DNA of 64,000 nucleotides from Chloroflexales bacterium ZM16-3 (GTDB lineage: Bacteria; Chloroflexota; Chloroflexia; Chloroflexales; Chloroflexaceae), in assembly GCA_004138175.2 (NCBI GenBank), contig RYFE02000012.1:1-64000 (forward strand), given 5' to 3'. Numbering within the stretch: position 1 is the first letter of the stretch; each line of letters opens with the position of its first letter. A model generated the notes under the pieces. The model searched no databases, was not told the origin of the DNA, and worked only from the letters and a program-made list of their open reading frames with translations. Of the stretch, positions 20,031 through 27,905 are shown one piece after another. The position numbers and the translations under genes are program-made.

Positions 20031-21506
20031 CTACGACCAGTCCTTCATCCGGTAGCCCAGCCACCCCATCGCCGATATGTCATCCCGCCAGTTTTCGCGA
20101 ACCTTCACCCACAGCTCAAGGAAGACCGTCTGCCCGAGCATCTGCTCAATGTCGCGTCGGGCCGCGCTGCCGATCCGCTTGAGCATCACGCCGCCCGCAC
20201 CGATCAGGATGCCCTTCTGGCTCATCTTCTCGACATTGATCGACATACGGATGTAGGTTGCCGCATCCTTCTGCTCCCACTCGTCCACCTCGACGGCCAC
20301 GGCGTGCGGCACCTCTTGCTGGATGAAGTAGAGCACCTTCTCGCGCACCAGCTCGCCTGCCAGCTGCTGCTCGGTCTGGTCTGTCACCTGCTCGGTCGGG
20401 TAGAGTGCCGCGCCGCGAGGCAGCCGGGCCACGATCTCATCGAGCAGAACGCTCAGACCCTGGCCGCGCCGCGCCGAGATCGCCAGCTCCATCGCCCAGC
20501 GCCCCATGTCGCGGTACTCCTCCATGTAGGTCTCGCCCCGGCGCGGCGGCACGTCCACCTTGTTGAGCAGCAGCAGCTTATGCCCGCGCGCACGCTGTAC
20601 CTGCTCGGCGATCTTCCGGTCGAGCTGGCTGGGCGGCTGGCTCATATCCACCATAAAGCAGATCACGTCGGCACCCGGCAGGCTGCGCTCGGCCAGATCC
20701 ACCATGAACTTCCCCATCTTATGGCTCGGCTGGTGGATCCCCGGCGTGTCGATAAACACCACCTGCGTGTCCGGTCGGCTCAGGATGCCGCGCACCGGCA
20801 CCCGCGTCGTCTGCGCCCGTGGCGAGACAATCGTCACCTTCTGGCCGAGCAGCGTGTTCAGCAGCGTGCTCTTGCCGACATTCGGCTTGCCGACAATAGC
20901 CACGAAGCCGCTTTTGATCGAGGTTGGGGGTTGGGGGTTAGGGGTTGGGAGTCGGGAGTCGGGAGTCGGGAGTCGGGAGTTGGAATCATCTGCTGAGTAT
21001 TCCTGCTCTGTCTCTCTACCTTCATCTTCATTCCCCGACTCCTGACCCCCGACTCCTGACTCCGGCGTAAACACCACCGGCCCCTCGCCTGCCTGGGGTG
21101 CCTCGTCCAGCGACACCATCGCTGGTGCCAGGCGAGCCATGCGCTCGGGGGTCAGCAGCTCTGCTGGCGGGGCAAGCTCCACCCCCAGGATGTGCTCGTC
21201 CTCGTCCAGGTCGAGGATCGCAGTCTGCTCTAGTCGCTCGGCGTGGTGCGCTGTGGTGCCGGGGATCAGGATGGAGAGGAATCCTGTCTCCATATCCAGC
21301 CGGCCGAACTCATCATCGAGGGCCAGCTCCAGCTGATCCAGCGTGATCTCATCGTCCAGGTCGAGGCGCAGGCCCACCACCTGACCCGCGTCGTCGAGCA
21401 GCAGGCTGGCCGGGTACTCCAGGGTGTAGACCGCCTGGCCCGCCTCCAGCTCGGTGAAGTAGGTGTACAGCGTGCCCGCCTCAGGATCGTGTGAAAATTG
21501 CAGCAT
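20031..21506 (-). CDS. era: GTPase Era fused to an N-terminal DUF2283-like region
   Basis: 491 residues from ATG 21506 (MLQFSHDP). Residues ~197-491 are a complete Era: P-loop GKPNVGKST (~206-214), DTPGIHQPSHKMG, NKVD, then a KH domain with KGILIGAGG and the ENWRDD tail. Era binds 16S rRNA and helps mature the 30S subunit. Residues 1-~145 contain two DUF2283-like repeats (TLYTYFTELE...DDAGQVVGL and AILDLDEDEHILGVEL). The joint (149-195) is translated heptanucleotide repeat: PESGVGGQESG, then two SRLPTPD-type units with seven-residue period. No start codon lies just before the Era core (SIKSGFVAIVG), so translation from the fused start is needed unless there is a sequence error. Ordinary Era is ~300 residues. 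Confidence 0.9.
   Translation of the reverse strand: MLQFSHDPEAGTLYTYFTELEAGQAVYTLEYPASLLLDDAGQVVGLRLDLDDEITLDQLELALDDEFGRLDMETGFLSILIPGTTAHHAERLEQTAILDLDEDEHILGVELAPPAELLTPERMARLAPAMVSLDEAPQAGEGPVVFTPESGVGGQESGNEDEGRETEQEYSADDSNSRLPTPDSRLPTPNPQPPTSIKSGFVAIVGKPNVGKSTLLNTLLGQKVTIVSPRAQTTRVPVRGILSRPDTQVVFIDTPGIHQPSHKMGKFMVDLAERSLPGADVICFMVDMSQPPSQLDRKIAEQVQRARGHKLLLLNKVDVPPRRGETYMEEYRDMGRWAMELAISARRGQGLSVLLDEIVARLPRGAALYPTEQVTDQTEQQLAGELVREKVLYFIQQEVPHAVAVEVDEWEQKDAATYIRMSINVEKMSQKGILIGAGGVMLKRIGSAARRDIEQMLGQTVFLELWVKVRENWRDDISAMGWLGYRMKDWS
20921..20982. repeat. Heptanucleotide repeat inside the era coding sequence
   Basis: GGTTGGG and GGGAGTC units, reverse complement of the intergenic CCCCCAA/GACTCCC family, lie in frame within era and encode SRLPTPD-like peptides. 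Confidence 0.92.
21032..21063. repeat. Second heptanucleotide patch inside era
   Basis: Copies of CCCGACTCCTGAC within the coding sequence, translated as PESGVGGQESG. About 50 bp of non-repeat acidic sequence separates it from the first patch. Confidence 0.85.
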
Positions 21507-21513
21507 AGTCTTT

Positions 21514-21644
21514 CTATAATAGCAATACCGCAGAAGTAACGCTGTGAGGCGTCCTGTCATTCTGAGCGAAGCGAAGAATCCCGGCCGGGACCCTTCGCTT
21601 CGCTCAGGGTGACAGCGTTACTTATGCTCTATTGCCTATAATAG
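21514..21644. repeat. Nested inverted-repeat element (MITE-like)
   Basis: About 130 bp. Outer imperfect arms read CTATAATAG-CAATA...AAGTAACGCTG on the left and the inverted form on the right. The inner palindrome is the TCTGAGCGAAGCGAAG / CTTCGCTTCGCTCAG motif. It lies just upstream of the era start. The inner motif is related to the element at 48618-48690. Confidence 0.7.
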
Positions 21645-21670
21645 TATGTGGGCGCACTCGCGCCCCAGAA

Positions 21671-21735
21671 TCAGTGCCTCAGTATTCTCAGTGCCTCAGT
21701 GCCTCAGTGCCTCAGTGCCTCAGTGCCTCAGTGTT
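21671..21735. repeat. CTCAGTGC tandem repeat overlapping a gene end
   Basis: About six copies of CAGTGCCTC units. The array runs into the permease gene and encodes its last residues (TEALRH) and its TGA stop. Confidence 0.88.
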
Positions 21736-22878
21736 CTTTGGCTGGGACGCCGACTTGGCCAACTTCTCCTGCTCCCTGGTTGTCGGAGACGAAGAGGGTG
21801 GCTCCAGCTGGTCGGTCATCTTGCGGTAGAGGTAGCTCAGCAGGATGCGCACCACCGCCGCCACCGGGATCGAGATAAAGAGCCCGAAGGCCCCGCCGAG
21901 GGCGCCGCCGGCCAGGATGGCGAAGATCACCACCGCCGGGTGCAGGCGCACCAGCGGCCCCATAATATTCGGGATGATGAAATGATCTTCGATCTGACGT
22001 AGCGAAAAGTAGATAATGCCGACCACGGCGGCCAGGCCGAGGCCCGAGAGGCCGAATGGGATGTTGGTCTGGAAGAGCGTGGCGGTGATCGCGATCCCAG
22101 CCGCCGACCAGGGGCCGATGATCGGCAGGATCTCCAGCGTGCCAGAGGCCACTGCGATCACCAGCGCGTAGGGAACCTGGAGGATCGAGAGCGGGATGTA
22201 GAGCAGCACCGACATAATCACGATCAGCAGGAGCTGGCCGCGAATATAGGCGCTAAACACCGCATCGATCTGCGTGCCCAGGCTTCCGATCTCTTCGCGG
22301 TAGGGTGCCGGAATGAGGTTCGCCGACCAGAGCTTCAGCTGCTTGGCCTCAAGCAGCAGGTAGAAGGTGATGATCAGATACACCAGGATGTAGATCACGG
22401 TCTCTAGGGCCGAGAAGACCAGCCTCGGCACATTGCCGCTCATCCAGGTGCCCATATCACGCACGACGCTGATCAGCTGATCTTCGAGGGGCGCGAGGTC
22501 GATCACAAAGCCGCCCAGCTCGATCTGCTCGCGGCCCTCGAAGAAGCTGCGGATCTCATTCACCAGCTGCGGCGCGGCGCGGGCCATATCGCTCGTCTGT
22601 TCCACAATAATCGGCCAGATCCAGATGAACAGGCCGTAGAACAGCAGAAAGGCCAAGACGTACAATACCACGATCCAGATCGCCCGGCCCATCCCCGTGC
22701 GCCGCTGGAGCCAAGTTACCAGCGGGTTGAACAGATACGCGGTGATGATCGCCCCGATGAAGGGCGGCAGCACGTGCCTGATATGCTGAAAGAACAGGAT
22801 GGTCAAGGCGATAATAATCGCCGCCGTGATCAGTTTATAGTGTGCCGAGAAGCGAATCGGCTTTGAACCCTGCGACAT
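21712..22878 (-). CDS. AI-2E family / PerM-type membrane protein
   Basis: 388 residues, ATG 22878 with AGAGGAG six bases upstream. Hydrophobic helices with the family pattern: an N-terminal pair around LTILFFQHIRHVLPPFIGA, a hydrophilic middle (~95-150), then further helices with PYALVIAVASGTLEILPIIGP and the C-terminal IPNIMGPLVRLHP. Members include E. coli PerM/TqsA and Na+/H+ exchangers of this fold; substrate cannot be assigned. The C-terminus is odd: the last six residues and the stop codon come from the intergenic CTCAGTGC repeat, so the native end may have been overwritten. It follows minE on the same strand. Confidence 0.9.
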   Translation of the reverse strand: MSQGSKPIRFSAHYKLITAAIIIALTILFFQHIRHVLPPFIGAIITAYLFNPLVTWLQRRTGMGRAIWIVVLYVLAFLLFYGLFIWIWPIIVEQTSDMARAAPQLVNEIRSFFEGREQIELGGFVIDLAPLEDQLISVVRDMGTWMSGNVPRLVFSALETVIYILVYLIITFYLLLEAKQLKLWSANLIPAPYREEIGSLGTQIDAVFSAYIRGQLLLIVIMSVLLYIPLSILQVPYALVIAVASGTLEILPIIGPWSAAGIAITATLFQTNIPFGLSGLGLAAVVGIIYFSLRQIEDHFIIPNIMGPLVRLHPAVVIFAILAGGALGGAFGLFISIPVAAVVRILLSYLYRKMTDQLEPPSSSPTTREQEKLAKSASQPKNTEALRH

Positions 22879-22953
22879 AGTCGCTCCTCTATAGCGGCGG
22901 GCAGAATCATTGAGCCTGTCGTAGCAAGGTGCGCGCGCAGCGAGCCACCAGTT

Positions 22954-22975
22954 TCAGTGCCTCAGTGGCTCAAGT
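22954..22975. repeat. Short CAGTGCCTCAGTGGC repeat
   Basis: Two to three units of the CTCAGTG family in the region between minE and the permease gene. Confidence 0.7.
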
Positions 22976-23065
22976 ATTCTGCTCAGTGCTCTAATGGGGC
23001 GTCATTGATCAAAAGAGACGATAAAATAGCATGCCCCGACCACCGCGCGTCGAGTCATGCCTTGT

Positions 23066-23071
23066 ATTATA
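23066..23071 (-). promoter_or_regulatory. Candidate -10 element for the permease gene
   Basis: TATAAT on the minus strand, about 190 bp upstream of the permease start and directly after minE. The -35 is weak. Confidence 0.35.
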
Positions 23072-23094
23072 CCGCGTTCAGTTGTGTCTGGCTG

Positions 23095-23361
23095 TTACAT
23101 ATCAGAAGATGCCCGCCGCAGCGGGATGTCGGCCTTCAGATGGTCATTTGCCTCGCCGCGCATCAGTGTCACCTCGATCTGATCAGGATCGACCGACGGC
23201 AGGTAGCGCGCCAACACCTCGGCGATATCGAGCTTCATCTGCTCCTTCATCTCCGGCGTGAGCTTATAGCGGTCGTCCACGAGCACTGTCGCCAGGCGCT
23301 CCTTTGCCACCTGGGCGCTGCGGTCGCGCCGCCGACCGAACATCGAGTCGAAGAAGCCCAC
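23095..23361 (-). CDS. minE: Cell division topological specificity factor MinE
   Basis: 88 residues, GTG start at 23361 with AAAGG eight bases upstream, 15 bp after the minD stop. MinE displaces MinC from MinD and stimulates MinD ATPase, driving pole-to-pole oscillation. The N-terminal GFFDSMFGR is the amphipathic membrane helix. The conserved anti-MinCD helix region (SAQVAKERLATVLVDDR) and dimerisation domain (IAEVLARYLPVDPDQIEVTL-like) are both present. Third gene of minC-minD-minE, so all parts of the oscillator are encoded. Confidence 0.95.
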   Translation of the reverse strand: MGFFDSMFGRRRDRSAQVAKERLATVLVDDRYKLTPEMKEQMKLDIAEVLARYLPSVDPDQIEVTLMRGEANDHLKADIPLRRASSDM

Positions 23362-23376
23362 TGCAATACCTTTCCG

Positions 23377-24177
23377 CTACGAGCGTCGCCGGCCGATCAT
23401 CCCAAACAGCCACTCAAGCACACCCTGCTGATCGGTGATCGCCATAAACGGCACATCCTCGCCGCCGAGGCGCCGCGCAACATTGAGGAAGGCCCGCCCG
23501 GCGAGCGAACCCTGGTCGTAGACCACCGCCTCGCCGCGGTTGGTCGAGGTGACGATCGCCTCGTCGTCGGGGACGATCCCGATCAGGTTGATCGCCAGCA
23601 GCTCTAGCACATCCTCGACCGAGAGCATCTCGCCCCGGCTCACCAGCCTCGGCTTGATCCGGTTGACGATTAGGTGCGGCGGCCCCTTCTCGGCCGCCTC
23701 AACCAGGCCGACGATCCGGTCAGCGTCGCGCACCGCCGAGACCTCAGGGGTGGTCACGATCACCACCTCGTCGGCACCGGCGATCGCGTTGCGGAAGCCG
23801 CCCTCAATGCCGGCAGGGCTATCGATCAGCACGAAGTCGAACTCCTGGCGCAGCTGGTTTGTCAGCTCAATCATCTGCTGCGGGCTGACCGCATCCTTGT
23901 CGCGGGTCTGTGCGGCGGGCATCAGGCAGAGCTCCGGCAGTCGCTTATCCTTGATCAGCGCCTGGCGCAGCCTGGCCCGGCCCTCCACCACATCCACCAG
24001 GTCGTAGACGATCCGGTTCTCCAGCCCCATCACCACATCGAGGTTGCGCAGCCCAATGTCGGCATCGATCACCGCCACCTTCGCCCCCTGCATGGCCAGG
24101 GCCGTCCCGAGGTTGGCGGTGGTGGTGGTCTTGCCGACGCCACCCTTGCCCGATGTGATCGTGATGACACGCGCCAT
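23377..24177 (-). CDS. minD: Septum site-determining ATPase MinD
   Basis: 266 residues from ATG 24177 with AAGGGGAT and AGAGG upstream. Deviant Walker A GKGGVGKTT at residues 10-18, VIDADIGLRNLD switch I, and DSPAGIE switch II. The C-terminal VLEWLFGMIGRR is the amphipathic membrane-targeting helix. ATP-bound dimers sit on the membrane and recruit MinC or MinE. It starts 3 bp after the minC stop, consistent with coupled translation. Confidence 0.97.
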   Translation of the reverse strand: MARVITITSGKGGVGKTTTTANLGTALAMQGAKVAVIDADIGLRNLDVVMGLENRIVYDLVDVVEGRARLRQALIKDKRLPELCLMPAAQTRDKDAVSPQQMIELTNQLRQEFDFVLIDSPAGIEGGFRNAIAGADEVVIVTTPEVSAVRDADRIVGLVEAAEKGPPHLIVNRIKPRLVSRGEMLSVEDVLELLAINLIGIVPDDEAIVTSTNRGEAVVYDQGSLAGRAFLNVARRLGGEDVPFMAITDQQGVLEWLFGMIGRRRS

Positions 24178-24180
24178 CCT

Positions 24181-24855
24181 CTATCCCCTTTTCGGCCCTT
24201 CCCAAGGCTCGACGACAATTTGACCATCCTCGATCCGCGCTGTCTCCGGGCCAAGCTTCCCGGCGCCCTCAGGTGCCCGCGTGATCTGCTCGGCGATCCG
24301 CAGCTGCGTCGGCCGCAGCTCTAGGGCGCACACGACCGCCTCCACATTGCCCAGGGCACCGGCGTGTACGAGGCCACGCAGCCTACCCCAGACGACCACG
24401 CTGCCGCCGGCGATTAGCTCGCCCCCGGGGTTAACATCGCCGATCAGGGTGATGTGCCCGTGGTGGCGCAGCACCTGCCCCGAGCGCACTGTGCGCGTCA
24501 CCAGCATCCCGTCGCTCTCGCTGGCCTGTACCGGGCCGGTGGGCTCCGCGTAGCGCGGCAGTGGCCTCGCCACCACCCCCGATGCGCGGGCGGCGCTCCG
24601 GCTCTCGCGGGCCGTCGCGCCCAGAGCCTCGATCTGCACGCCATGGTGCTGGATCAGGTCAAGCAGGGTGGACATCTGCGCGTCATTTATCGCACGGTCG
24701 CCAATCTCCAGGGTCAGCCGCGCCCCAGCGAAGAAGCCGCTGTTCTGTGTAATCTGCTGCTTCAGGGCCTCGATGAGCACCTGCCAGTCAGCCGTATCGT
24801 CGAGACGGAGCCGAAGCCCCTCGCGACCCCCTTTGATGCTGATCAGGTCGCTCAT
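24181..24855 (-). CDS. minC: Septum site-determining protein MinC
   Basis: 224 residues from ATG 24855 (MSDLISIKGG) with AGGA just before; a start at 24870 is possible. The N-terminal domain (SIKGGREGLRLRL) inhibits FtsZ. The C-terminal right-handed beta-helix (~115-224) has GDVNPGGELIAGGSVVVWG, HAGALGN and the MinD-binding surface. First gene of the min run. A consensus TATAAT (24893-24898, minus strand) lies 37 bp upstream. Confidence 0.93.
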   Translation of the reverse strand: MSDLISIKGGREGLRLRLDDTADWQVLIEALKQQITQNSGFFAGARLTLEIGDRAINDAQMSTLLDLIQHHGVQIEALGATARESRSAARASGVVARPLPRYAEPTGPVQASESDGMLVTRTVRSGQVLRHHGHITLIGDVNPGGELIAGGSVVVWGRLRGLVHAGALGNVEAVVCALELRPTQLRIAEQITRAPEGAGKLGPETARIEDGQIVVEPWEGPKRG

Positions 24856-24892
24856 TAATCCTGTGCCCATTTTGAACGAGTGATGTTTGCTA

Positions 24893-24898
24893 ATTATA
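24893..24898 (-). promoter_or_regulatory. -10 element of the min operon
   Basis: TATAAT read on the minus strand. The -35 region at 17 bp (CGTGCA) matches poorly. It lies in the gap after mrdA, so min genes can be expressed apart from the mre genes. Confidence 0.45.
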
Positions 24899-24974
24899 GC
24901 ATAGGGAGGGCGAATTGCACGTTTTGTCACGCACGATTTGGCTTACACTCTGAATCAATTGCAGATTACAGATG

Positions 24975-24997
24975 GTAGATTGTAGTTGGCAATCTAC
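24975..24997 (-). terminator. Weak hairpin between mrdA and minC
   Basis: An 8-bp stem (GTAGATTG / CAATCTAC) with a 7-nt loop, 24 bp past the mrdA stop. Partial terminator at best, so some read-through into minC is likely. Confidence 0.4.
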
Positions 24998-25020
24998 ACA
25001 TCTGCAACCCGCAATCGCCC

Positions 25021-27345
25021 CTACGGCATACCGACAATCGCCGGCGGCGCGGGTGCGGGCGTGGGCTCGGGGTCGGGCGGCATCACCGGGCAGATCCGTG
25101 GCTGATCGGTCGGCGGTGTCACCTTGAAGAATGCCTGCATGATCTGTGTTGCGGCGGGCACGGCGATGGTCGAAGATCCGTCGCCCAGATCTCCCGTGCC
25201 CTCAAACAGCACCGCCACCACAATCTGGGGGTTGTCATAGGGCGCGAAGCCTACAAACCACGAGTGGCTCTGCCGCTTGCCGTCGGGCGTGAGGATCGGC
25301 CCGAACTCGGCCGTCCCCGTCTTCCCGGCGATGCTCAGGCCCGAGCACTCATCCCGCGCAGCGATGTTCAGCCCCTCAGTCACCGACTGGCGCATGCCCT
25401 CGCGGATCACCGCGAGGTATTCCGGGTTCACCGGTGCCTTCGAGCGTACCTCTGGGCTGATGGTACTAATCGGATTGCCGTCGCTGTTGGTAATCTCACG
25501 TACCACATGTGGCCTGTAGACGGTGCCGTCGGTTGCAACCGCGCCCGCTGCGGCCGCCAGTTGAAGCGGCGTTACCTGCAGGTAGCCCTGCCCAATCGCT
25601 GTGTTGTAGGTGTCGCCAGTCGTCCAGCTCTCGCGCAGTGTCTGGGCCTTCCAGGTTTTCGTGGGCACCAGGCCGGGCGCCTCGCCTGCGATATCTACGC
25701 CCATCAATCGGCCCAGGTTAAACCACGAGAGCCCCTCAACCAGCCGGTCGATGCCGAGCCCCTCGGTGCGGAATGCCTTATCGTCAATATTAATGACCTG
25801 GTCGTTGCCACCGGCCACCGAGGCGAAGAAGACATTTGAGGAGAGCCGCAGGGCGTCGATAACCGTCAGCTCACCGTTGTCGCGGTTACGCACCGAGTTC
25901 GGCAGTATGAACTCGATCCCGCTGCGCTCAATGAGCCGGAGCAGTCCGGGGTCACGCAGCTTTGTCTCTGGGGTGATCACGCCATCCTGGAGGGCTGCCG
26001 ATCCAACAAACTGCTTGAGCGTTGAGCCGGGCGGGTACTGCCCGGCGATCGCCCGGTCGAGCAGCGGCGCCGTCAGCGGATCTTCGGGGGTGAGGAGCGC
26101 CTGAAGCTCATCGACCCGCGTGCGGTCTACCCAAACATTATTGTCGTAGTCGGGCACGCTCACGATCGCGAGGATCCGGCCATCCCGTGGGTCGATGGCT
26201 ACGGCGATGCCGTTGGTGATCGGCCGATAGTCGCGCTTGTATGTCTCTTTCACATTCTGGCGTCGCCGCTCGCCCTCGGCGATCCAGCGCTTGACGATCT
26301 GCTCAACCTCGGCCTGGAAACCAACGTCGATTGTCAGCACCAGGTTGTCGCCGTTCTGTACCGGGCGCAGAGTGCTCGTGGGGCTAGCCGGGCGCTCCAG
26401 CGCGTCAACCAGCAGGGTCTCGATCCCCGCATTGCCGCGCAGCTGCGTTTCGTACGATGCCTCTAGGCCATCCTTGCCGATGCGGTCGTCGCCCTGGTAG
26501 GGCGACTGCCCGATGCCGCCTGGGTCGATCTGCTTGTGGATCAGCCCGCACCTGCCCGCATGGCTGATCACATTGTTTAGGCTTGTGAGCCAGGAGCTGG
26601 CCGGGTTCTCTGCCACCAGCTCGCACTCGCTGATTCGGCCAATGTAGCCCAGAGTGTGTGAGAGCGAGGGTACCGCGCCGCTCTGCGGGTAGCGTCGCTG
26701 GTAGCCCTCCACCACCAGCACGCCCGGCATGTAGTTGCTGTTCTCGCGGATCACCAGGGCCAGCTCCGGTGAGATATCTTCCTTGACGATCAGTGTCTCG
26801 TAGCGCCGGATGTCTTGCCGCTCGATCTGCTTCTCGATTGGATTATTCAGGCTCAGCACATCGCTATAGGTGCGGGCAACGGTTAGTGCGCGCAAGGTAT
26901 CATCCGGGGCGACAGTGACTGTCAGCGGTGCGTTGGCAGTGATAGTGGGCAGCGGGGCGATTCCGCTCAGATCGTCCCGCAGGCCGGGCCGTATATTGAG
27001 GGCTCCGGTGGGCGAGAGCGTCAGGGTGCTGCTGATCTCAGCGATCTGGCTGATCCGGGCCAGCACCAGATCGCGCCGCTCCGGCTCATCGCTGCGTGAG
27101 GGCAGCCGACCGGGGACGATGGCGATATTGTAGATCGGCACACTCTCGGCGAGCAGCGTCTTCCCGTCGGCGGCGAAGATTTCGCCCCGCCGGGGCGGCA
27201 CGGTGAGGTAGCGCCGCGTTGTCGTCTCGGGCGTCTCGCCGAAGCGCTGTTGATCGCCGGTAAGAATCTGAAGCTCGTAGAGCCTTCCTACGAGTACCGC
27301 AACCATCAGGAGCAGTGCTGCTCGCAGCACAATCAATCGTGGCAT
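25021..27345 (-). CDS. mrdA: Penicillin-binding protein 2 (elongasome transpeptidase)
   Basis: 774 residues, ATG 27345. One N-terminal membrane helix (~4-22), a pedestal region with YYR/TRRYLTVPPRRGEI, and a transpeptidase domain with STLK (Ser441), SSNVFF and GKTGTAEFG. It is the monofunctional transpeptidase working with RodA in lateral wall synthesis. At 774 residues it is longer than E. coli PBP2 (633), with an expanded pedestal (~60-330) and a proline-rich tail (PDPEPTPAPAPP). It sits 26 bp after mreD in the normal mreB-mreC-mreD-mrdA order; rodA is not in view. Confidence 0.94.
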   Translation of the reverse strand: MPRLIVLRAALLLMVAVLVGRLYELQILTGDQQRFGETPETTTRRYLTVPPRRGEIFAADGKTLLAESVPIYNIAIVPGRLPSRSDEPERRDLVLARISQIAEISSTLTLSPTGALNIRPGLRDDLSGIAPLPTITANAPLTVTVAPDDTLRALTVARTYSDVLSLNNPIEKQIERQDIRRYETLIVKEDISPELALVIRENSNYMPGVLVVEGYQRRYPQSGAVPSLSHTLGYIGRISECELVAENPASSWLTSLNNVISHAGRCGLIHKQIDPGGIGQSPYQGDDRIGKDGLEASYETQLRGNAGIETLLVDALERPASPTSTLRPVQNGDNLVLTIDVGFQAEVEQIVKRWIAEGERRRQNVKETYKRDYRPITNGIAVAIDPRDGRILAIVSVPDYDNNVWVDRTRVDELQALLTPEDPLTAPLLDRAIAGQYPPGSTLKQFVGSAALQDGVITPETKLRDPGLLRLIERSGIEFILPNSVRNRDNGELTVIDALRLSSNVFFASVAGGNDQVINIDDKAFRTEGLGIDRLVEGLSWFNLGRLMGVDIAGEAPGLVPTKTWKAQTLRESWTTGDTYNTAIGQGYLQVTPLQLAAAAGAVATDGTVYRPHVVREITNSDGNPISTISPEVRSKAPVNPEYLAVIREGMRQSVTEGLNIAARDECSGLSIAGKTGTAEFGPILTPDGKRQSHSWFVGFAPYDNPQIVVAVLFEGTGDLGDGSSTIAVPAATQIMQAFFKVTPPTDQPRICPVMPPDPEPTPAPAPPAIVGMP

Positions 27346-27371
27346 CTGGTGCCAACCTTCCCGGAAGCTAT

Positions 27372-27905
27372 CTACAGCTGCCTGCGCAGCATCCAGCGTA
27401 GCACAAAAAAAGTCGGCAGGGTGAGGATGAGGGCGATAAGCATATCGGGGAGAAGTGCCACGCGCGCAGTGCTCTCCCAGCTGATCGGGCCGGGCTGGAG
27501 CATAAGTGCCAGCACCAGTTCGTAGATCAGGCTGGACACCAGCATTGCCGCTAGCGGCAGCAGCGGCCCCTCGATTCGCAGGCGGCGGGCGGCGGCGGCG
27601 ACGGTGACGGCGGCCAGCAAGATGGCGAGGGCGTGGCTGCCGAGGGGCGTCGCCGCGAGGATGTCGAGGGACAGCCCGCCATACAGCGCCCAGCGTAGCC
27701 CGCGCATCACCCCGTTATCGGGGAAGGCCGACCCGACCCCGATCAGAGTCCGGCAGATCGCGAGCACGGGTATCAGCGGAGCGCTAAACCCCAGCGGCAT
27801 TGACAGGAGCGTCACCTGCACCAGGGCGATCACGCCGATGGCTAGGGCGAGCCCGATCTCGCGCGCGAGGAGCTCCTCTAGGCGTCTTGGCTGAGTATCA
27901 CCCAA
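27372..27905 (-). CDS. mreD: Rod shape-determining protein MreD
   Basis: 177 residues. The start is taken as TTG 27905, overlapping the mreC stop by 28 bp; no ATG or GTG lies in the first 40 codons. Predicted five or six membrane helices (LALAIGVIALVQVTLLSM, APLIPVLAICRTLIGV, LSLDILAATPLGSHALAI, LLPLAAMLVSSLIYELVLA, LLPDMLIALILTLPTFFV). MreD is the integral membrane part of the elongasome. The assignment is mainly from size, helices and its place between mreC and mrdA. Confidence 0.85.
   Translation of the reverse strand: MGDTQPRRLEELLAREIGLALAIGVIALVQVTLLSMPLGFSAPLIPVLAICRTLIGVGSAFPDNGVMRGLRWALYGGLSLDILAATPLGSHALAILLAAVTVAAAARRLRIEGPLLPLAAMLVSSLIYELVLALMLQPGPISWESTARVALLPDMLIALILTLPTFFVLRWMLRRQL

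Noticed and set aside
22957-23607. 216-codon plus-strand open frame across minE and minD
   Set aside because: Antisense shadow of well-supported min genes.
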